From Pseudoxanthomonas sp. Root65 (GTDB taxonomy: Bacteria; Pseudomonadota; Gammaproteobacteria; Xanthomonadales; Xanthomonadaceae): a stretch of 64,000 nt of DNA. Shown piece by piece: positions 47,376 through 56,685 of this stretch. A model generated the notes under the pieces. It made no database searches, was not told the DNA's origin, and saw only the letters and a program-made list of their open reading frames with translations. Made by a program: the position numbers and the translations under genes. The stretch lies in contig NZ_LMHA01000001.1 of NCBI RefSeq assembly GCF_001427635.1, positions 1,469,414 through 1,533,413 on the forward strand, in the 5' to 3' direction. How positions within the stretch are numbered: position 1 is the first letter of the stretch; each line of letters opens with the position of its first letter.

Positions 47376-50180
47376 TCAGTGGCAGGTGGCGCGCAGCTCC
47401 GCCACGTCCCGCGGAATGATGCCGCCATCGGGCAGCGCGATGCGCAGTTCGCTCAACAGGGCATCCAGTTCGCGGCGCGCGCGCTCCTTTTCGCCCAGTC
47501 GGCACCGGGCCTCTGCCAGATAGGCGCGGGCCTGCCACCGCAGCTTCGGCGCCTCGCTGCCACCGCCAGCGTGCGTGGCCAGCGTCTCCAGCGGTGCGAT
47601 GGCATCCTGCGGCCGGCCCAGTCGGGTCAGATGCCTGGCCATCGACAGTTCCGCGAACCAGGTGCGCGGGTGGTCCGGGCCGAAGCCAACGCGGGTCAGC
47701 CGCACGGCGCGGTCGAAGCGTGTTGTCGCCCCCTCTAGATCACCCTTGGCGGCAAGCACCTCGCCGATCATGCGGTCGGTCTCGCCGATGAGCGCGTGGC
47801 TGGCGCCGATGGTGCCCACCCGCATCTGTCGCGATTCTTCCAGCGCCGCCAGCGCCTCGTCGTAGCGGCCGGCGCTGTGCAGCACCATGCCGTAGTTGAA
47901 CAGGCCGCCCGGCAGGATCTGCATGCTCTCGTTCTCGCGCCAGATGGCGACGGCCTGCGCGACATCGCGCACGGCGGCAGCGTTGTCGCCGCGCTCCCAC
48001 GCGATGATGCCCATCGAATTCCAGCTCGACGCGGTGTCGCGATGACGCGGTCCCAGCGACTCCAGCGTCATCGCATGCAGGCGGCGAAGCTCCGCGTCTG
48101 CTTCGCGCAACTGGCCCTTGTCGACCTGCACCGCCGCGATATGGCGTCGCAGGGCCTGGGTGAGCGGGTGCCGCGGCCCGTGGATGTCTTCCGAGAGTCC
48201 GCGTGCGCGCTGGAACGCGGCCAGCGCGGCGTCGGTCTCGCCGCGGTTGCGGTAGAGCAGCGCCAGGCTGCGCTGGATCTCGATCGCCAGCGGATGCCGC
48301 GCGTGGCCGTGCGCCTGCAGGTGCGCCAGCGCGGCGCGATAGCCGCGCGCACCGGCGTCGGCATTGCCGAGTTCGACATCCAGCTGCGCCAGGTCGCGCA
48401 TGTTCTCGGCGACGCCGGCTTCGTCTTTCAGGGTGCGGCGGATCTCCAGCGAACTGTCGAACATCTGCCGCGCGAGTTGCTTCTCGCCGGCGTCCGCCCG
48501 GCAGCGTCCGTTCTGCGACTGGAACTCCGCCACCCGCAGCGGCAGGCGCGATTCGATAGTCCGCAGCTGCGCCTCCATCGGCGCCATCGCCTGCACGCAC
48601 TGGCGCGAACGTCCAAGCAGGCGCAGCACGCGACCGTGCTGGGTGGCGGCCTGCAGGCGCAGGCTGTCGGGGGCGTCGTCGGTCACCGCCAGCACGCGCG
48701 CCTGCTTTTCCAGCAATGCCAGCGACTCGTGGTAATCGCCCAGGCCCAGGCGCAGGCGGGCGATCACGCCCAGCAGCTCGGCCTGGGCGCGCGGCTGGTT
48801 GGCGAGTTCACGCTCGCCACGGCGTTCGCCGGCCGCCAGCAACTCGCGCGCATCGAAGGTATTGCCCTGTTGCGAGGCGCTGGCGTTGTCGAACAGGCCG
48901 ATCACGAAATCCTGCATCGCCTGCGCGCGCGCGGCTTCGCGCATGGCCTGCCGCCCCTGCCACACGCTGGCGGCCAGCGCGGCGACCAGCACCGTGGCCG
49001 CCATGCCGCCAACGGCCAGCGCCCAGCGGTGACGCACGAGGTACTTGTGCAGCCGATACCCCATGCTCTGCGCCCGCGCGTGAACGGGGCGGCCTTCGAT
49101 ATGCCGCCGCAGGTCCAGCGACAGGGCTTCGACCGAGGCATAGCGCTGCTCCGGCAGCTTCTGCAGGGCCTTCAGTGCGATGTTGTCGAGGTCGCCGCTG
49201 AGCTTGCGGGCGGTGCGGCGCGCCTCGGGGCAACGGCTGCGGCTGCCGTCGGTGGTGCGCAGCGTGGCGACCGAGGGCTTGAGCGGCTCCACCGCCAGGA
49301 TGGCCTGCTCCCATTCGGCGTCGGTCTGTCGGCGCAGGCGGTAGGGCTTGGTGCCGGCGATTAGTTCGTACAGCACCACGCCGAGTGAATACACATCGGT
49401 CATGGTGGTGACGAGTTCGCCGCGCACCTGTTCCGGTGCCGCATAGTGCAGGGTGAAGGCGCGGACTTCCGTGCGCGGATGCACCGGCGCCGGCTCCGGG
49501 TCGTCGAGCAGCTTGGCGATGCCGAAGTCCAGCAGGCGCACGTCGCCCGACGGCGTGACCAGGATGTTGGACGGCTTGAGGTCGCGGTGGACGATCAGGT
49601 TGGCGTGCGCGTGGCTGACCGCTTCGCAGACCTGCAGGAACAGCGCCAGCCGCGCGTCCAGGCCCACGTTGTTGGCCAGGCAGTAGTCGGTGATCGACAC
49701 GCCTTCGACGTATTCCAGCGCCAGGTACGGCTGGCCCTCGCTGCCGATGCCGGCATCGAGCAGGCGCGCGATGTTGGGGTGTTCGAGGCGGGCGAGGATC
49801 TCGCGCTCGCGAGTGAAGCGCAGCCGCAGGTTGGGGTCGGCCAGGCCGGGGCGCAGCAGTTTCAGCGCCACCCGGCGCTGGTACAGGCCGTCCGCGCGCG
49901 TGGCCAGCCAGACCAGTCCCATGCCGCCTTCGCCCAGCAGCGACTCCAGCTGGTACGGGCCCAGGCGCATGCCGGGTTTCAGCTGGCCGGGCTTGTCGAT
50001 CAGCGGCTGGTCGATGAAACCGTCGCCTTCCTCTTCCAGCGCGAGCAGCTTCTCCACTTCGCGCGCCGTGTCAGGGTCATCCGCGCGCAGGATCTCGAGT
50101 TGCTCGGCGCGTGCTTCCGGCTCCAGTTCCAGCAGCACGTCCAGCAGCGGGGACAGGCGTTTCCAGCGTTCGACGTCCAT
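47376..50180 (-). CDS. Transmembrane serine/threonine protein kinase with helical-repeat C-terminus
   Basis: A 934-residue bacterial Hanks-type kinase. The cytoplasmic kinase domain (about residues 75-365) has GEGGMG at 83-88, the ATP lysine Lys107, HRD at 198-200 with DLKPSN, and DFG at 218-220. A single membrane helix at about 385-407 is followed by roughly 520 residues of TPR-like helical repeats, probably periplasmic, for sensing. It follows the ECF sigma factor gene on the same strand with 24 bases between, the order of ECF43-type sigma/kinase pairs. A signal received by the TPR region may be passed to the sigma factor by phosphorylation. Confidence 0.93.
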   Translation of the reverse strand: MDVERWKRLSPLLDVLLELEPEARAEQLEILRADDPDTAREVEKLLALEEEGDGFIDQPLIDKPGQLKPGMRLGPYQLESLLGEGGMGLVWLATRADGLYQRRVALKLLRPGLADPNLRLRFTREREILARLEHPNIARLLDAGIGSEGQPYLALEYVEGVSITDYCLANNVGLDARLALFLQVCEAVSHAHANLIVHRDLKPSNILVTPSGDVRLLDFGIAKLLDDPEPAPVHPRTEVRAFTLHYAAPEQVRGELVTTMTDVYSLGVVLYELIAGTKPYRLRRQTDAEWEQAILAVEPLKPSVATLRTTDGSRSRCPEARRTARKLSGDLDNIALKALQKLPEQRYASVEALSLDLRRHIEGRPVHARAQSMGYRLHKYLVRHRWALAVGGMAATVLVAALAASVWQGRQAMREAARAQAMQDFVIGLFDNASASQQGNTFDARELLAAGERRGERELANQPRAQAELLGVIARLRLGLGDYHESLALLEKQARVLAVTDDAPDSLRLQAATQHGRVLRLLGRSRQCVQAMAPMEAQLRTIESRLPLRVAEFQSQNGRCRADAGEKQLARQMFDSSLEIRRTLKDEAGVAENMRDLAQLDVELGNADAGARGYRAALAHLQAHGHARHPLAIEIQRSLALLYRNRGETDAALAAFQRARGLSEDIHGPRHPLTQALRRHIAAVQVDKGQLREADAELRRLHAMTLESLGPRHRDTASSWNSMGIIAWERGDNAAAVRDVAQAVAIWRENESMQILPGGLFNYGMVLHSAGRYDEALAALEESRQMRVGTIGASHALIGETDRMIGEVLAAKGDLEGATTRFDRAVRLTRVGFGPDHPRTWFAELSMARHLTRLGRPQDAIAPLETLATHAGGGSEAPKLRWQARAYLAEARCRLGEKERARRELDALLSELRIALPDGGIIPRDVAELRATCH

Positions 50181-50204
50181 CGGCGCGGCGCGGGTGGCGC
50201 GGGC

Positions 50205-50771
50205 TCAGGTGTCCGCCATCGCCGACAGCAGGAACAGCCGCGCCTTCTGCCAGTCGCGGCGGATGCTGCGCTCGGAGCGCTGCAGCAGCTCGGCGATCTC
50301 CAGTTCCGACAGGCCGGCGAAGTAGCGCATTTCCACCACCTGGGCCAGGCGTTCGTCGGCGGCGGCCAGCTTCTCCAGCGCGTCGTTCAGCGCCAGCATG
50401 TCCTCGTCCAGACGCAGGTTGCCTTCCACTTCCTCGGGGATGTCGGCCACGCGCTTGAGGTCGCCGCCGCGCTTGCGCGCCAGCCGGCTGCGGGCGTAGT
50501 CCACCACCACGCTGCGCATCGAAGACGCGGCATAGGCGAAGAAGTGCGCGCGGTCCTCGAACTTGGCCGTGCCGGTGGAGCCGAGCAGCTTCAGGTAGGA
50601 CTCGTGCACCAGCGCAGTGGCGTCCAGCGTGTAGCCGTGCTGGCCCGACAGCTGGCGGCGCGCCATGGTGTGCAGTTCCTGGTACAGCGTGGCCAGCACG
50701 CGGTCCAGCGCGGCGCGGTCGCCGCTGCGGGCCGAGTCCAGCCACAAGGTGATGTCAGGTGCGTCGGCCAT
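50205..50771 (-). CDS. ECF-type RNA polymerase sigma factor (Sig-70_X6/ECF43-like)
   Basis: A 188-residue ECF sigma factor with region 2 at about residues 25-95 and region 4 at about 130-185 (LAQVVEMRYFAGLSELEIAELL...RRDWQKARLFL). The segment DATALVHESYL replaces the acidic DAEDLVQE motif of most ECF factors, and Thr52 sits at the position of a normally acidic residue. In ECF43 factors of Vibrio and Xanthomonas such a threonine is phosphorylated by the linked kinase, which creates the missing negative charge. The kinase gene is immediately downstream. No anti-sigma gene is seen. Confidence 0.9.
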   Translation of the reverse strand: MADAPDITLWLDSARSGDRAALDRVLATLYQELHTMARRQLSGQHGYTLDATALVHESYLKLLGSTGTAKFEDRAHFFAYAASSMRSVVVDYARSRLARKRGGDLKRVADIPEEVEGNLRLDEDMLALNDALEKLAAADERLAQVVEMRYFAGLSELEIAELLQRSERSIRRDWQKARLFLLSAMADT

Positions 50772-50853
50772 CCGTCTTCCCCACGTGCCAAGGGCGCGAA
50801 TATAACGTCATTTCCCTCACGACACGTGAGGAAGGCCGGCTTCCCGGCCGTGC

Positions 50854-51672
50854 TCAGCGCTGGCAGTGCCCGCACCAGACCGTGGCGCGCTGGCCGATGC
50901 TGGCCTGCTTCATCGGGCGGCCACAGCGCGGGCAGGGTTCGCCGCCGCGGCCATAGGCCGACAGCTCCTGCTCGAAATAGCCCGGCGCCCCGTCCGGGCT
51001 CAGGAAATCCCGCAGCGTGGTGCCGCCGCGGGTGATGGCATAGGCCAGGATGTCCTTCACCGCGTCCGCCAGTGCGCCGTAGCGTTCGCGCGAGACCTTG
51101 CCGGCGGCGCGCAACGGCGAAATGCCGGCCCGGAACAGGCTTTCGGCGGCATAGATGTTGCCCACGCCCACCACCACGGACTGGTCCATCAGGAAGGTCT
51201 TCACCGGCGCCTTGCGGCCGCGGCTGAGGAAGAACAGGTAGTCGCCGTCGAAGTCGTCCGACAGCGGTTCCGGCCCCAGCCCCTGCAGCAGCGGATGCGT
51301 CTCGCCCACCGGTTGCCAGAGCAGGCTGCCGAAGCGGCGGGGGTCGTTGAAGCGCAGCACGCGCCGGTCCTCGCCCGCCAGTGAGATATCCACGTGGTCG
51401 TGGATGCCCACCGGCGTGTCCGCAGGCAGCACGCGCAGGCTGCCCGACATGCCCAGGTGCAGCAGCGCGCTGCCGGCGGCCGTGTCCATCAGCAGGTACT
51501 TGGCGCGGCGGCGCACGGCGTCGATGCACTGGCCGGGGAGGTCGCGGGCCACCTCCGGCGGAATCGGCCAGCGCAGGTCGGGACGCCGCAGCGTCACCGC
51601 CGTGATCCGTCGGCCTTCGACATGCGGCGCCAGTCCGCGGCGCGTGGTCTCGACTTCGGGCAACTCAGGCAT
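50854..51672 (-). CDS. mutM: Formamidopyrimidine-DNA glycosylase
   Basis: A 272-residue base-excision repair enzyme removing 8-oxoguanine and formamidopyrimidines. The catalytic N-terminus MPELPEVE provides Pro2 and Glu3 (start therefore certain). The lysine loop and the C-terminal zinc finger (CPRCGRPM...VWCGHC) are intact. Its ATG overlaps the end of the ABC ATPase gene by eight bases. Confidence 0.97.
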   Translation of the reverse strand: MPELPEVETTRRGLAPHVEGRRITAVTLRRPDLRWPIPPEVARDLPGQCIDAVRRRAKYLLMDTAAGSALLHLGMSGSLRVLPADTPVGIHDHVDISLAGEDRRVLRFNDPRRFGSLLWQPVGETHPLLQGLGPEPLSDDFDGDYLFFLSRGRKAPVKTFLMDQSVVVGVGNIYAAESLFRAGISPLRAAGKVSRERYGALADAVKDILAYAITRGGTTLRDFLSPDGAPGYFEQELSAYGRGGEPCPRCGRPMKQASIGQRATVWCGHCQR

Positions 51673-52498
51673 GGGTCACCGCCGCGCTGTAGAAATCGCC
51701 CTCGCGGCGCACATGTACCCGGCCGCCGAAGGCATGGCTCAGGTGCGCGTCGGTCAACGTGGCCGCGCGATCGCCGTCGGCCTGCAGCGCGCCGTCGCGC
51801 AGCAGCAACACGCGGTCGATCTCGGGGATGATTTCTTCGATGTGGTGGGTCACCAGCACCAGGGTGATGCCGCGTTGTGCGAGCGTGCGCATCAGGTCCA
51901 GGAAGTGCTGCCGTGCCACCAGGTCCAGCCCGGCCGTGGGTTCGTCCAGCAGCAGGGCCTCGGGCTCGTGCACCAGCGCGCGCGCGATCAGCACGCGGCG
52001 CATCTCGCCGGTGGACAGTTCGGCGACCTGGCGGTCGGCCAGAGCGGCGGCGTGCACGTGCTCCAGCGCACGACGCGCGCGTGCACGCATGTCGGCGTCG
52101 ACCTGCCGGTGCGGCGGCAGCACGAAGCTCGAGAAGTAGCCGCTGACCACCGCGTCCTCGACACGCAGTTGCGGCATCTGCTGCAGGTCGCGGGTGAGGT
52201 CGCTGGTCACCACGCCCAGGCGATTGCGCAACTGACTGACGTTCCAGCGGCGCAGGCCGAACACCTTCACCGGCGCCTCGCCCTCACGCGCCAGCGGGTA
52301 AAGCTCGCGGTTGATCAGCTTGATGAAGGTGGATTTCCCGCACCCGTTCGGCCCCAGGATAGCCGTGTGCTGGCCGAGCGGAATGGTCAGCGACAGGTCG
52401 TGCAGCACGCGGGTGGCGCCACGCACGACGGTGGCGCGGTCCAGCTCGAACAGGGGCGCGGCGAAGGCGGCCGTGGCAGGGGAGGCGGGCAGGTTCAT
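51665..52498 (-). CDS. ABC transporter ATP-binding protein
   Basis: A 277-residue single-domain ATPase. Walker A GPNGCGKST is at residues 49-57, the Q-loop region follows, the signature is LSTGEMRR and Walker B ALLLDEPTAGLD, with the switch THHIEEIIPE. No permease gene is adjacent, so the partner is unknown; similar stand-alone proteins are annotated as molybdenum or iron ABC ATPases, which I cannot confirm. It overlaps mutM, indicating cotranscription. ATG 52496-52498 is preferred. Confidence 0.9.
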   Translation of the reverse strand: MNLPASPATAAFAAPLFELDRATVVRGATRVLHDLSLTIPLGQHTAILGPNGCGKSTFIKLINRELYPLAREGEAPVKVFGLRRWNVSQLRNRLGVVTSDLTRDLQQMPQLRVEDAVVSGYFSSFVLPPHRQVDADMRARARRALEHVHAAALADRQVAELSTGEMRRVLIARALVHEPEALLLDEPTAGLDLVARQHFLDLMRTLAQRGITLVLVTHHIEEIIPEIDRVLLLRDGALQADGDRAATLTDAHLSHAFGGRVHVRREGDFYSAAVTHA

Positions 52499-52618
52499 CG
52501 GAGCGGGCAGGGCAGGTGCGCGGCCAGCGTACCCGAATCCGCCGGGCCGCCGGGGGCGACAGGCGCATGGCACGGACCGCGTCACCCGATCCTCGCCCGC
52601 CGACCCTACAATGCCGGC

Positions 52619-52951
52619 ATGCATCGCCTTCTCTCCCTGTTCCTCGTCGCCTGCCTGCCGCTGGCGGCATCGGCCCAGGTCACCGCCACCGGCGAGTACC
52701 TGGCGCGCATGGACACTGACCGCGACGGCCGCGTCGGCCTGGCCGAATACCAGGCGTGGATGAGCTATGCCTTCGACGGCATGGACCGCAATCGCGATGG
52801 CGTGCTGTCCGCCGACGAACTACCCGGCGGACGCGGCAAGCCGATCACCCGCGAGGCGCATCTGGCGCAGTTGGCGGACCGTTTCAAGCGGCAGGACGTC
52901 GATCGCGACGGCTTCCTCAGCGAAAAGGAACTGGCGGCACCGCCACGCTGA
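52619..52951 (+). CDS. Exported EF-hand calcium-binding protein
   Basis: A 110-residue protein with a signal peptide (about residues 1-19, ending AASA). Three EF-hand loops follow at about 32-43 (DTDRDGRVGLAE), 56-67 (DRNRDGVLSADE) and 93-104 (DVDRDGFLSEKE). All have Asp at loop positions 1, 3 and 5 and Glu at 12, so Ca2+ binding is likely. Divergent from the ABC ATPase; it stops just before a convergent tautomerase gene. Confidence 0.9.
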   Translation: MHRLLSLFLVACLPLAASAQVTATGEYLARMDTDRDGRVGLAEYQAWMSYAFDGMDRNRDGVLSADELPGGRGKPITREAHLAQLADRFKRQDVDRDGFLSEKELAAPPR

Positions 52952-52957
52952 TCGCCG

Positions 52958-53338
52958 TCAGGTGTGCAGCAGGCGGCCGCCTGCGAAGGCCCAGTTCTCC
53001 CACGTCGTTTCCTTGAAACAGACCATCACGTTCTCCGGGTCGCGACCGGCCGCCTGCAGGCGTTGCATCAGGTCGGCCAACAGCGCCTTCTTCACCTTCA
53101 CACTGCGTCCGGCGGACCACAGGATCTCGATCAGCACGAAGTCGCCGTCGCGCGCACCGGCCACGTCCGGGTACGAGGCGTCGTAGCGGAAGTCCTCCGC
53201 CGGCAGTTCCAGCACGCGCTGGAAGCGGTCGGTGGCGGGCACGCCGGAGGCGATGAGGGCGGCATGCACGGCATCGAGCACGGATGCCTTGAAGGCGGCG
53301 TCCTTCGGCGCGCAGACCGTCAGGGTGACCAGGGGCAC
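52958..53338 (-). CDS. Tautomerase family protein
   Basis: A 126-residue protein of the tautomerase superfamily. After removal of Met1, Pro2 is the expected general base (MPLVTLTV). The remaining pattern, with VLIEILWSAGRSVKVKKALLADLMQRL and VMVCFKETTWENWAF, fits the MSAD/CgX-like two-motif tautomerases that decarboxylate malonate semialdehyde or hydrate 3-chloroacrylate; substrate unknown. Confidence 0.82.
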   Translation of the reverse strand: MPLVTLTVCAPKDAAFKASVLDAVHAALIASGVPATDRFQRVLELPAEDFRYDASYPDVAGARDGDFVLIEILWSAGRSVKVKKALLADLMQRLQAAGRDPENVMVCFKETTWENWAFAGGRLLHT

Positions 53339-53392
53339 GGCGAACTCCTGCGAGGGGTAGAGAAAACCAGCTTATCCCGCGCGGCTGCGCAC

Positions 53393-53422
53393 AAAAGAAA
53401 ACGCCGGCCACGAAGGCCGGCG
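53393..53422 (-). terminator. Rho-independent terminator of the MHS transporter gene
   Basis: On the minus strand ACGCCGGCC-TTCG-TGGCCGGCGT is followed by TTTTCTTTTG, a strong stem-loop with T-tract (plus-strand CAAAAGAAAACGCCGG). It lies about 45 bases beyond the transporter stop; a second GC-rich palindrome (GCCGGCCC...GGGGCCGGC) sits between. Confidence 0.85.
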
Positions 53423-53465
53423 TCGGGGTTGCCGGCCCTGGGAGGGGCCGGCGGGGGAGGAACGG

Positions 53466-55127
53466 TTACTTGGTGATGTCGACGTGGTTGGTCTCGCGCA
53501 GGAACAGCGTGCCGATGATCAGCGTCATCACCGCGATGCCGATCGGGTACCACAGGCCGTAGTACAGATTGCCCGTGCCGGCCACCAGCGCGAACGAGAT
53601 CGCCGGCAGGAAGCCACCGAACCAGCCGTTGCCGATGTGGTACGGCAGCGACATCGAGGTGTAGCGGATGCGGGTGGGGAACAGCTCCACCAGGTAGGCG
53701 GCGATCGGGCCGTAGACCATGGTCACGTAGATCACCAGCACCCACAGCAGGAACAGCGTCATCGGGATGTTGATGCGCGCGGTATCCGCCTTCTCCGGAT
53801 AGCCGGCGCTGGTCAGTGCGCCCTTCAGCGCCGCACCGAACTCGCCCGACTTCGCCTTCAGGTCGTCCTTCGACAGGCCGGCCGCTTCGTACGAAGTCAC
53901 CGAAGCGCCGCCGACCTGGACCTGGGCCACTTCGCCCGCCGGACCTGGCTGGATCTCATGCGGCACGCCGGCCTTGGTCAGCGCGGCCGTGGCCACGTCG
54001 CAGGAGCTGGTGAACTTGCGGATGCCCACCGGATCGAACTGGAAGCTGCAGGTGGCCGGATCGGCGACGACGACGGCCGGCGACGACGTGCGGGCTTCCT
54101 CGATGGCCGGGTTGGCGTAGTGGGTGATGCCCTTGAAGATCGGGAAGTAGGTGATCGCGGCCAGCAGGCAGCCGGCCATGATGATCTTCTTGCGGCCGAT
54201 ACGGTCCGACAGCCAGCCGAAGAACAGGAAGAACGGCGTGGCCAGCAGCAGCGCACCGGCGATCAGCAGGTAGGACACGGTCGGATCGACCTTGATCATG
54301 CTCTGCAGGAAGAACAGCGCGTAGAACTGGCCGCCATACCACACCACGGCCTGGCCGGCGGTGGCGCCGAACAGCACCAGCAGCATCAGCTTCAGATTGC
54401 CGCCCTGCAGGCTGTCGCGGAACGGCTTCTTCGAGCCCTTGCCCTCGGCCTTCATCTGCTGGAACAAGGGCGACTCGGCCAGCTGCAGGCGGATCCACAC
54501 CGAAATGCCCAGCAGCACGATCGAACCCAGGAACGGAATGCGCCAGCCCCAGTCTTCGAATGCTTCGGTGCCCAGCGTCAGGCGGCAGGCTAGGATCACC
54601 GCCAGCGACAGGAACAGGCCCAGCGTCGCGGTGGTCTGGATGAAGGCGGTATACAGGCCGCGCTTGCCGGGCGGTGCATGTTCGGCCACGTAGGTGGCGG
54701 CGCCACCGTACTCGCCGCCCATCGCCAGGCCCTGCGCCAGACGCAGGATGATCAGGATCACCGGTGCGGCGAACCCGATCGTCGCGTAGTTGGGCAGCAC
54801 GCCAACGAGGAACGTCGAGATGCCCATGATCAGGATGGTGACCAGGAACGTGTACTTGCGGCCGATGCGGTCGCCCAGGCTGCCGAAGAAGGCCGCGCCG
54901 AACGGACGCACGAAGAAGCCCGCCGCGAACGCCAGCAGCGCGAAGATCATGCCGGTGGTTTCGTTGACGCCGCTGAAGAACTGCTTGGCGATGATGACGG
55001 CCAGCGAGCCGTACAGGTAGAAGTCGTACCACTCGAAGACGGTGCCGAGACTGGAGGCGAAGATGACCTTCTTGTGGCCCTTCGTCAGATCGCCCGACGA
55101 CGACGGCTGCGCAGACGTGGAACTCAT
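53466..55127 (-). CDS. MHS family MFS transporter (organic-acid/osmolyte type)
   Basis: A 553-residue inner-membrane transporter of the metabolite:H+ symporter group (ProP/ShiA/KgtP relatives). FEWYDFYLYGSLAVII, FGSLGDRIGRKYTF and the TM5 ALGLAMGGEYGGAATYVAEHAPPGKRG-type block are characteristic. Twelve membrane helices are interrupted by an extra loop domain of roughly 105 residues (about 340-447, two Cys) before the ninth helix, more than in ProP. GAGGGG at seven bases supports ATG 55125-55127. Near-adjacent on the same strand to the DcaP-like porin and divergent from acs, suggesting carboxylate uptake. Confidence 0.9.
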   Translation of the reverse strand: MSSTSAQPSSSGDLTKGHKKVIFASSLGTVFEWYDFYLYGSLAVIIAKQFFSGVNETTGMIFALLAFAAGFFVRPFGAAFFGSLGDRIGRKYTFLVTILIMGISTFLVGVLPNYATIGFAAPVILIILRLAQGLAMGGEYGGAATYVAEHAPPGKRGLYTAFIQTTATLGLFLSLAVILACRLTLGTEAFEDWGWRIPFLGSIVLLGISVWIRLQLAESPLFQQMKAEGKGSKKPFRDSLQGGNLKLMLLVLFGATAGQAVVWYGGQFYALFFLQSMIKVDPTVSYLLIAGALLLATPFFLFFGWLSDRIGRKKIIMAGCLLAAITYFPIFKGITHYANPAIEEARTSSPAVVVADPATCSFQFDPVGIRKFTSSCDVATAALTKAGVPHEIQPGPAGEVAQVQVGGASVTSYEAAGLSKDDLKAKSGEFGAALKGALTSAGYPEKADTARINIPMTLFLLWVLVIYVTMVYGPIAAYLVELFPTRIRYTSMSLPYHIGNGWFGGFLPAISFALVAGTGNLYYGLWYPIGIAVMTLIIGTLFLRETNHVDITK

Positions 55128-55138
55128 GTGCATTCCCC

Positions 55139-56521
55139 TCAGAACGTGTATTTGACGGTGGTGTGCAGACGCTTCAGATCGCCCTCGCGGTCGTCCTCAA
55201 GCGAGCGCTGCCCGTAGATGAGCTCCGCGCCGATATCCAGTTTCGGGAACGGCGAGTAGATCAGGTTGGCGTGCATGGACTGCGTGCGCTCGGTGACGCC
55301 GAAACCCGTCAGTGCGGCGTCGTTGTCGAAATGCGAGGCCGCGTACATCAGGTTGGTGCGGACCTTCGGACTGAACACATGGCGCCAGGCGACGAAGCCG
55401 CCGTAGCCGTCCAGCGCCGCGATGTCGCCATTGGCTTCGGTCACCACGTCGCTGCCCACGCCGAAGGCGAGGTAGCGGCCGATGCCCTGGCCGGCGTTCA
55501 CCGCATAGCGGATGTCGTCGCTCTTGCCCAGATTGAACTTGCCCGAGACGCTGACCGAGGCGCCGGTGTCGGTCTCTTCCAGTACCTTGAACTGGCGCAC
55601 CATGCCGGCGACGGTGAAGTGGCCCCAGTCGCCCTTGGTCAGCCAGCGCGCGGTGAGGTCGGGCATGGCGTTGTCGCCGCTGTTGAAGCGGGTGCCGGTG
55701 CGATAGGGCGTGACCGTGGTCTGCGGGTTCTCCGCCGAGAACGACCACGCGCCCTTGGTGTAGCGCACTTGGGCCTGCCGCACGAACACCGTGCCGTCGG
55801 TGGGGCCGACGAAGTCGACCGCATCCGGCAGCGCCGCCACGTCCATGAAGTTGGACCAGGTCTGGCCGGCCAGCCAGCTGTTCCAGGTCACGTAGGCATG
55901 GCGCAGGCTGACGGCGTAGGTATTCGTTGCGGTCTCGTTGCCGGCCAGCGCATTGCTGCCGCCGCCGAAGAAGTCCATCTCGACGAAGCCCTTGAACTTG
56001 TCGCCGTTGTCGGTGACGTGGTCGGCGCTCAGCCAGAAGCGCGAGAACTGCGCGTGGAAATCGGTGTACGGATCGCCGCCGTCCGCGCCCGCGCCGCCCA
56101 CCGGGATGGTGCCGGGCACGTAGAACAGCCGGCCGGAATTGCCGTCGGCGATCCGGCCGTCGCTGGTGTCGGTGACCATCGCGTCCATCTTGATGAAGCC
56201 GCCGTAGGAGAACGTGGTGCCCGGGTTGGCGGCGGTCAGGATGGTGGTGGACTGGATCGGTTGCTTGCCTGCGGGCAGGGCGGCCGGTGCGGCGGCCTGC
56301 TTGGCCTGCACCTGCGTCACCTGCTCCTGCGTGGTGGTGAGCTGGGTCTGCTGTTGCTGCTGTGCGGACAGCAGCAACTGCACCTGCCGCTCCAGATCGG
56401 CCACGCGGGCCTCCAGCGCCTTCTCCTTGGCGGTCTGCGCGAACGCCATCCCCGGCGCGATCAAAGCGACGAACAGCGCAGCGGCCAGCGGCCGTCGCGC
56501 GAATGCGGAACGTTGGGTCAT
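55139..56521 (-). CDS. DcaP-like outer-membrane porin
   Basis: A 460-residue trimeric-porin-type protein. A signal peptide (about residues 1-26, ending MAFA) precedes a short coiled-coil segment (ALEARVADLERQVQLLLSAQ) and a beta-barrel with SYGGFIKMDAMVTDTSDG, ending in KYTF with C-terminal Phe, as for DcaP and related dicarboxylate porins. GGGAGGGG precedes the ATG by 3 bases. The MHS transporter follows 11 bases downstream, so the two form an outer/inner membrane uptake pair. Confidence 0.85.
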   Translation of the reverse strand: MTQRSAFARRPLAAALFVALIAPGMAFAQTAKEKALEARVADLERQVQLLLSAQQQQQTQLTTTQEQVTQVQAKQAAAPAALPAGKQPIQSTTILTAANPGTTFSYGGFIKMDAMVTDTSDGRIADGNSGRLFYVPGTIPVGGAGADGGDPYTDFHAQFSRFWLSADHVTDNGDKFKGFVEMDFFGGGSNALAGNETATNTYAVSLRHAYVTWNSWLAGQTWSNFMDVAALPDAVDFVGPTDGTVFVRQAQVRYTKGAWSFSAENPQTTVTPYRTGTRFNSGDNAMPDLTARWLTKGDWGHFTVAGMVRQFKVLEETDTGASVSVSGKFNLGKSDDIRYAVNAGQGIGRYLAFGVGSDVVTEANGDIAALDGYGGFVAWRHVFSPKVRTNLMYAASHFDNDAALTGFGVTERTQSMHANLIYSPFPKLDIGAELIYGQRSLEDDREGDLKRLHTTVKYTF

Positions 56522-56650
56522 AACCCCTCCCGAAAGGTTGATGGCCGCATTGCGCGGCTGACGGAGACTTGCGCCTGCATGCCGGCGACGCCTATTCGCC
56601 ATTAGTCGTATCTGCGCGCCCGGGGACACAAACCCTTGCCCACAAAGGCG

Positions 56651-56667
56651 TGCGACGTTCTGTCGCA
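56651..56667. promoter_or_regulatory. Candidate operator in the porin-acs intergenic region
   Basis: A perfect inverted repeat TGCGAC-GTTCT-GTCGCA lies about 175 bases before acs and 130 before the porin gene, inside a 320-base divergent promoter region. It could bind a dimeric regulator for both units. I cannot assign it to a known regulator. Confidence 0.4.
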
Positions 56668-56685
56668 GTGCGCGCCACCGGTGTT

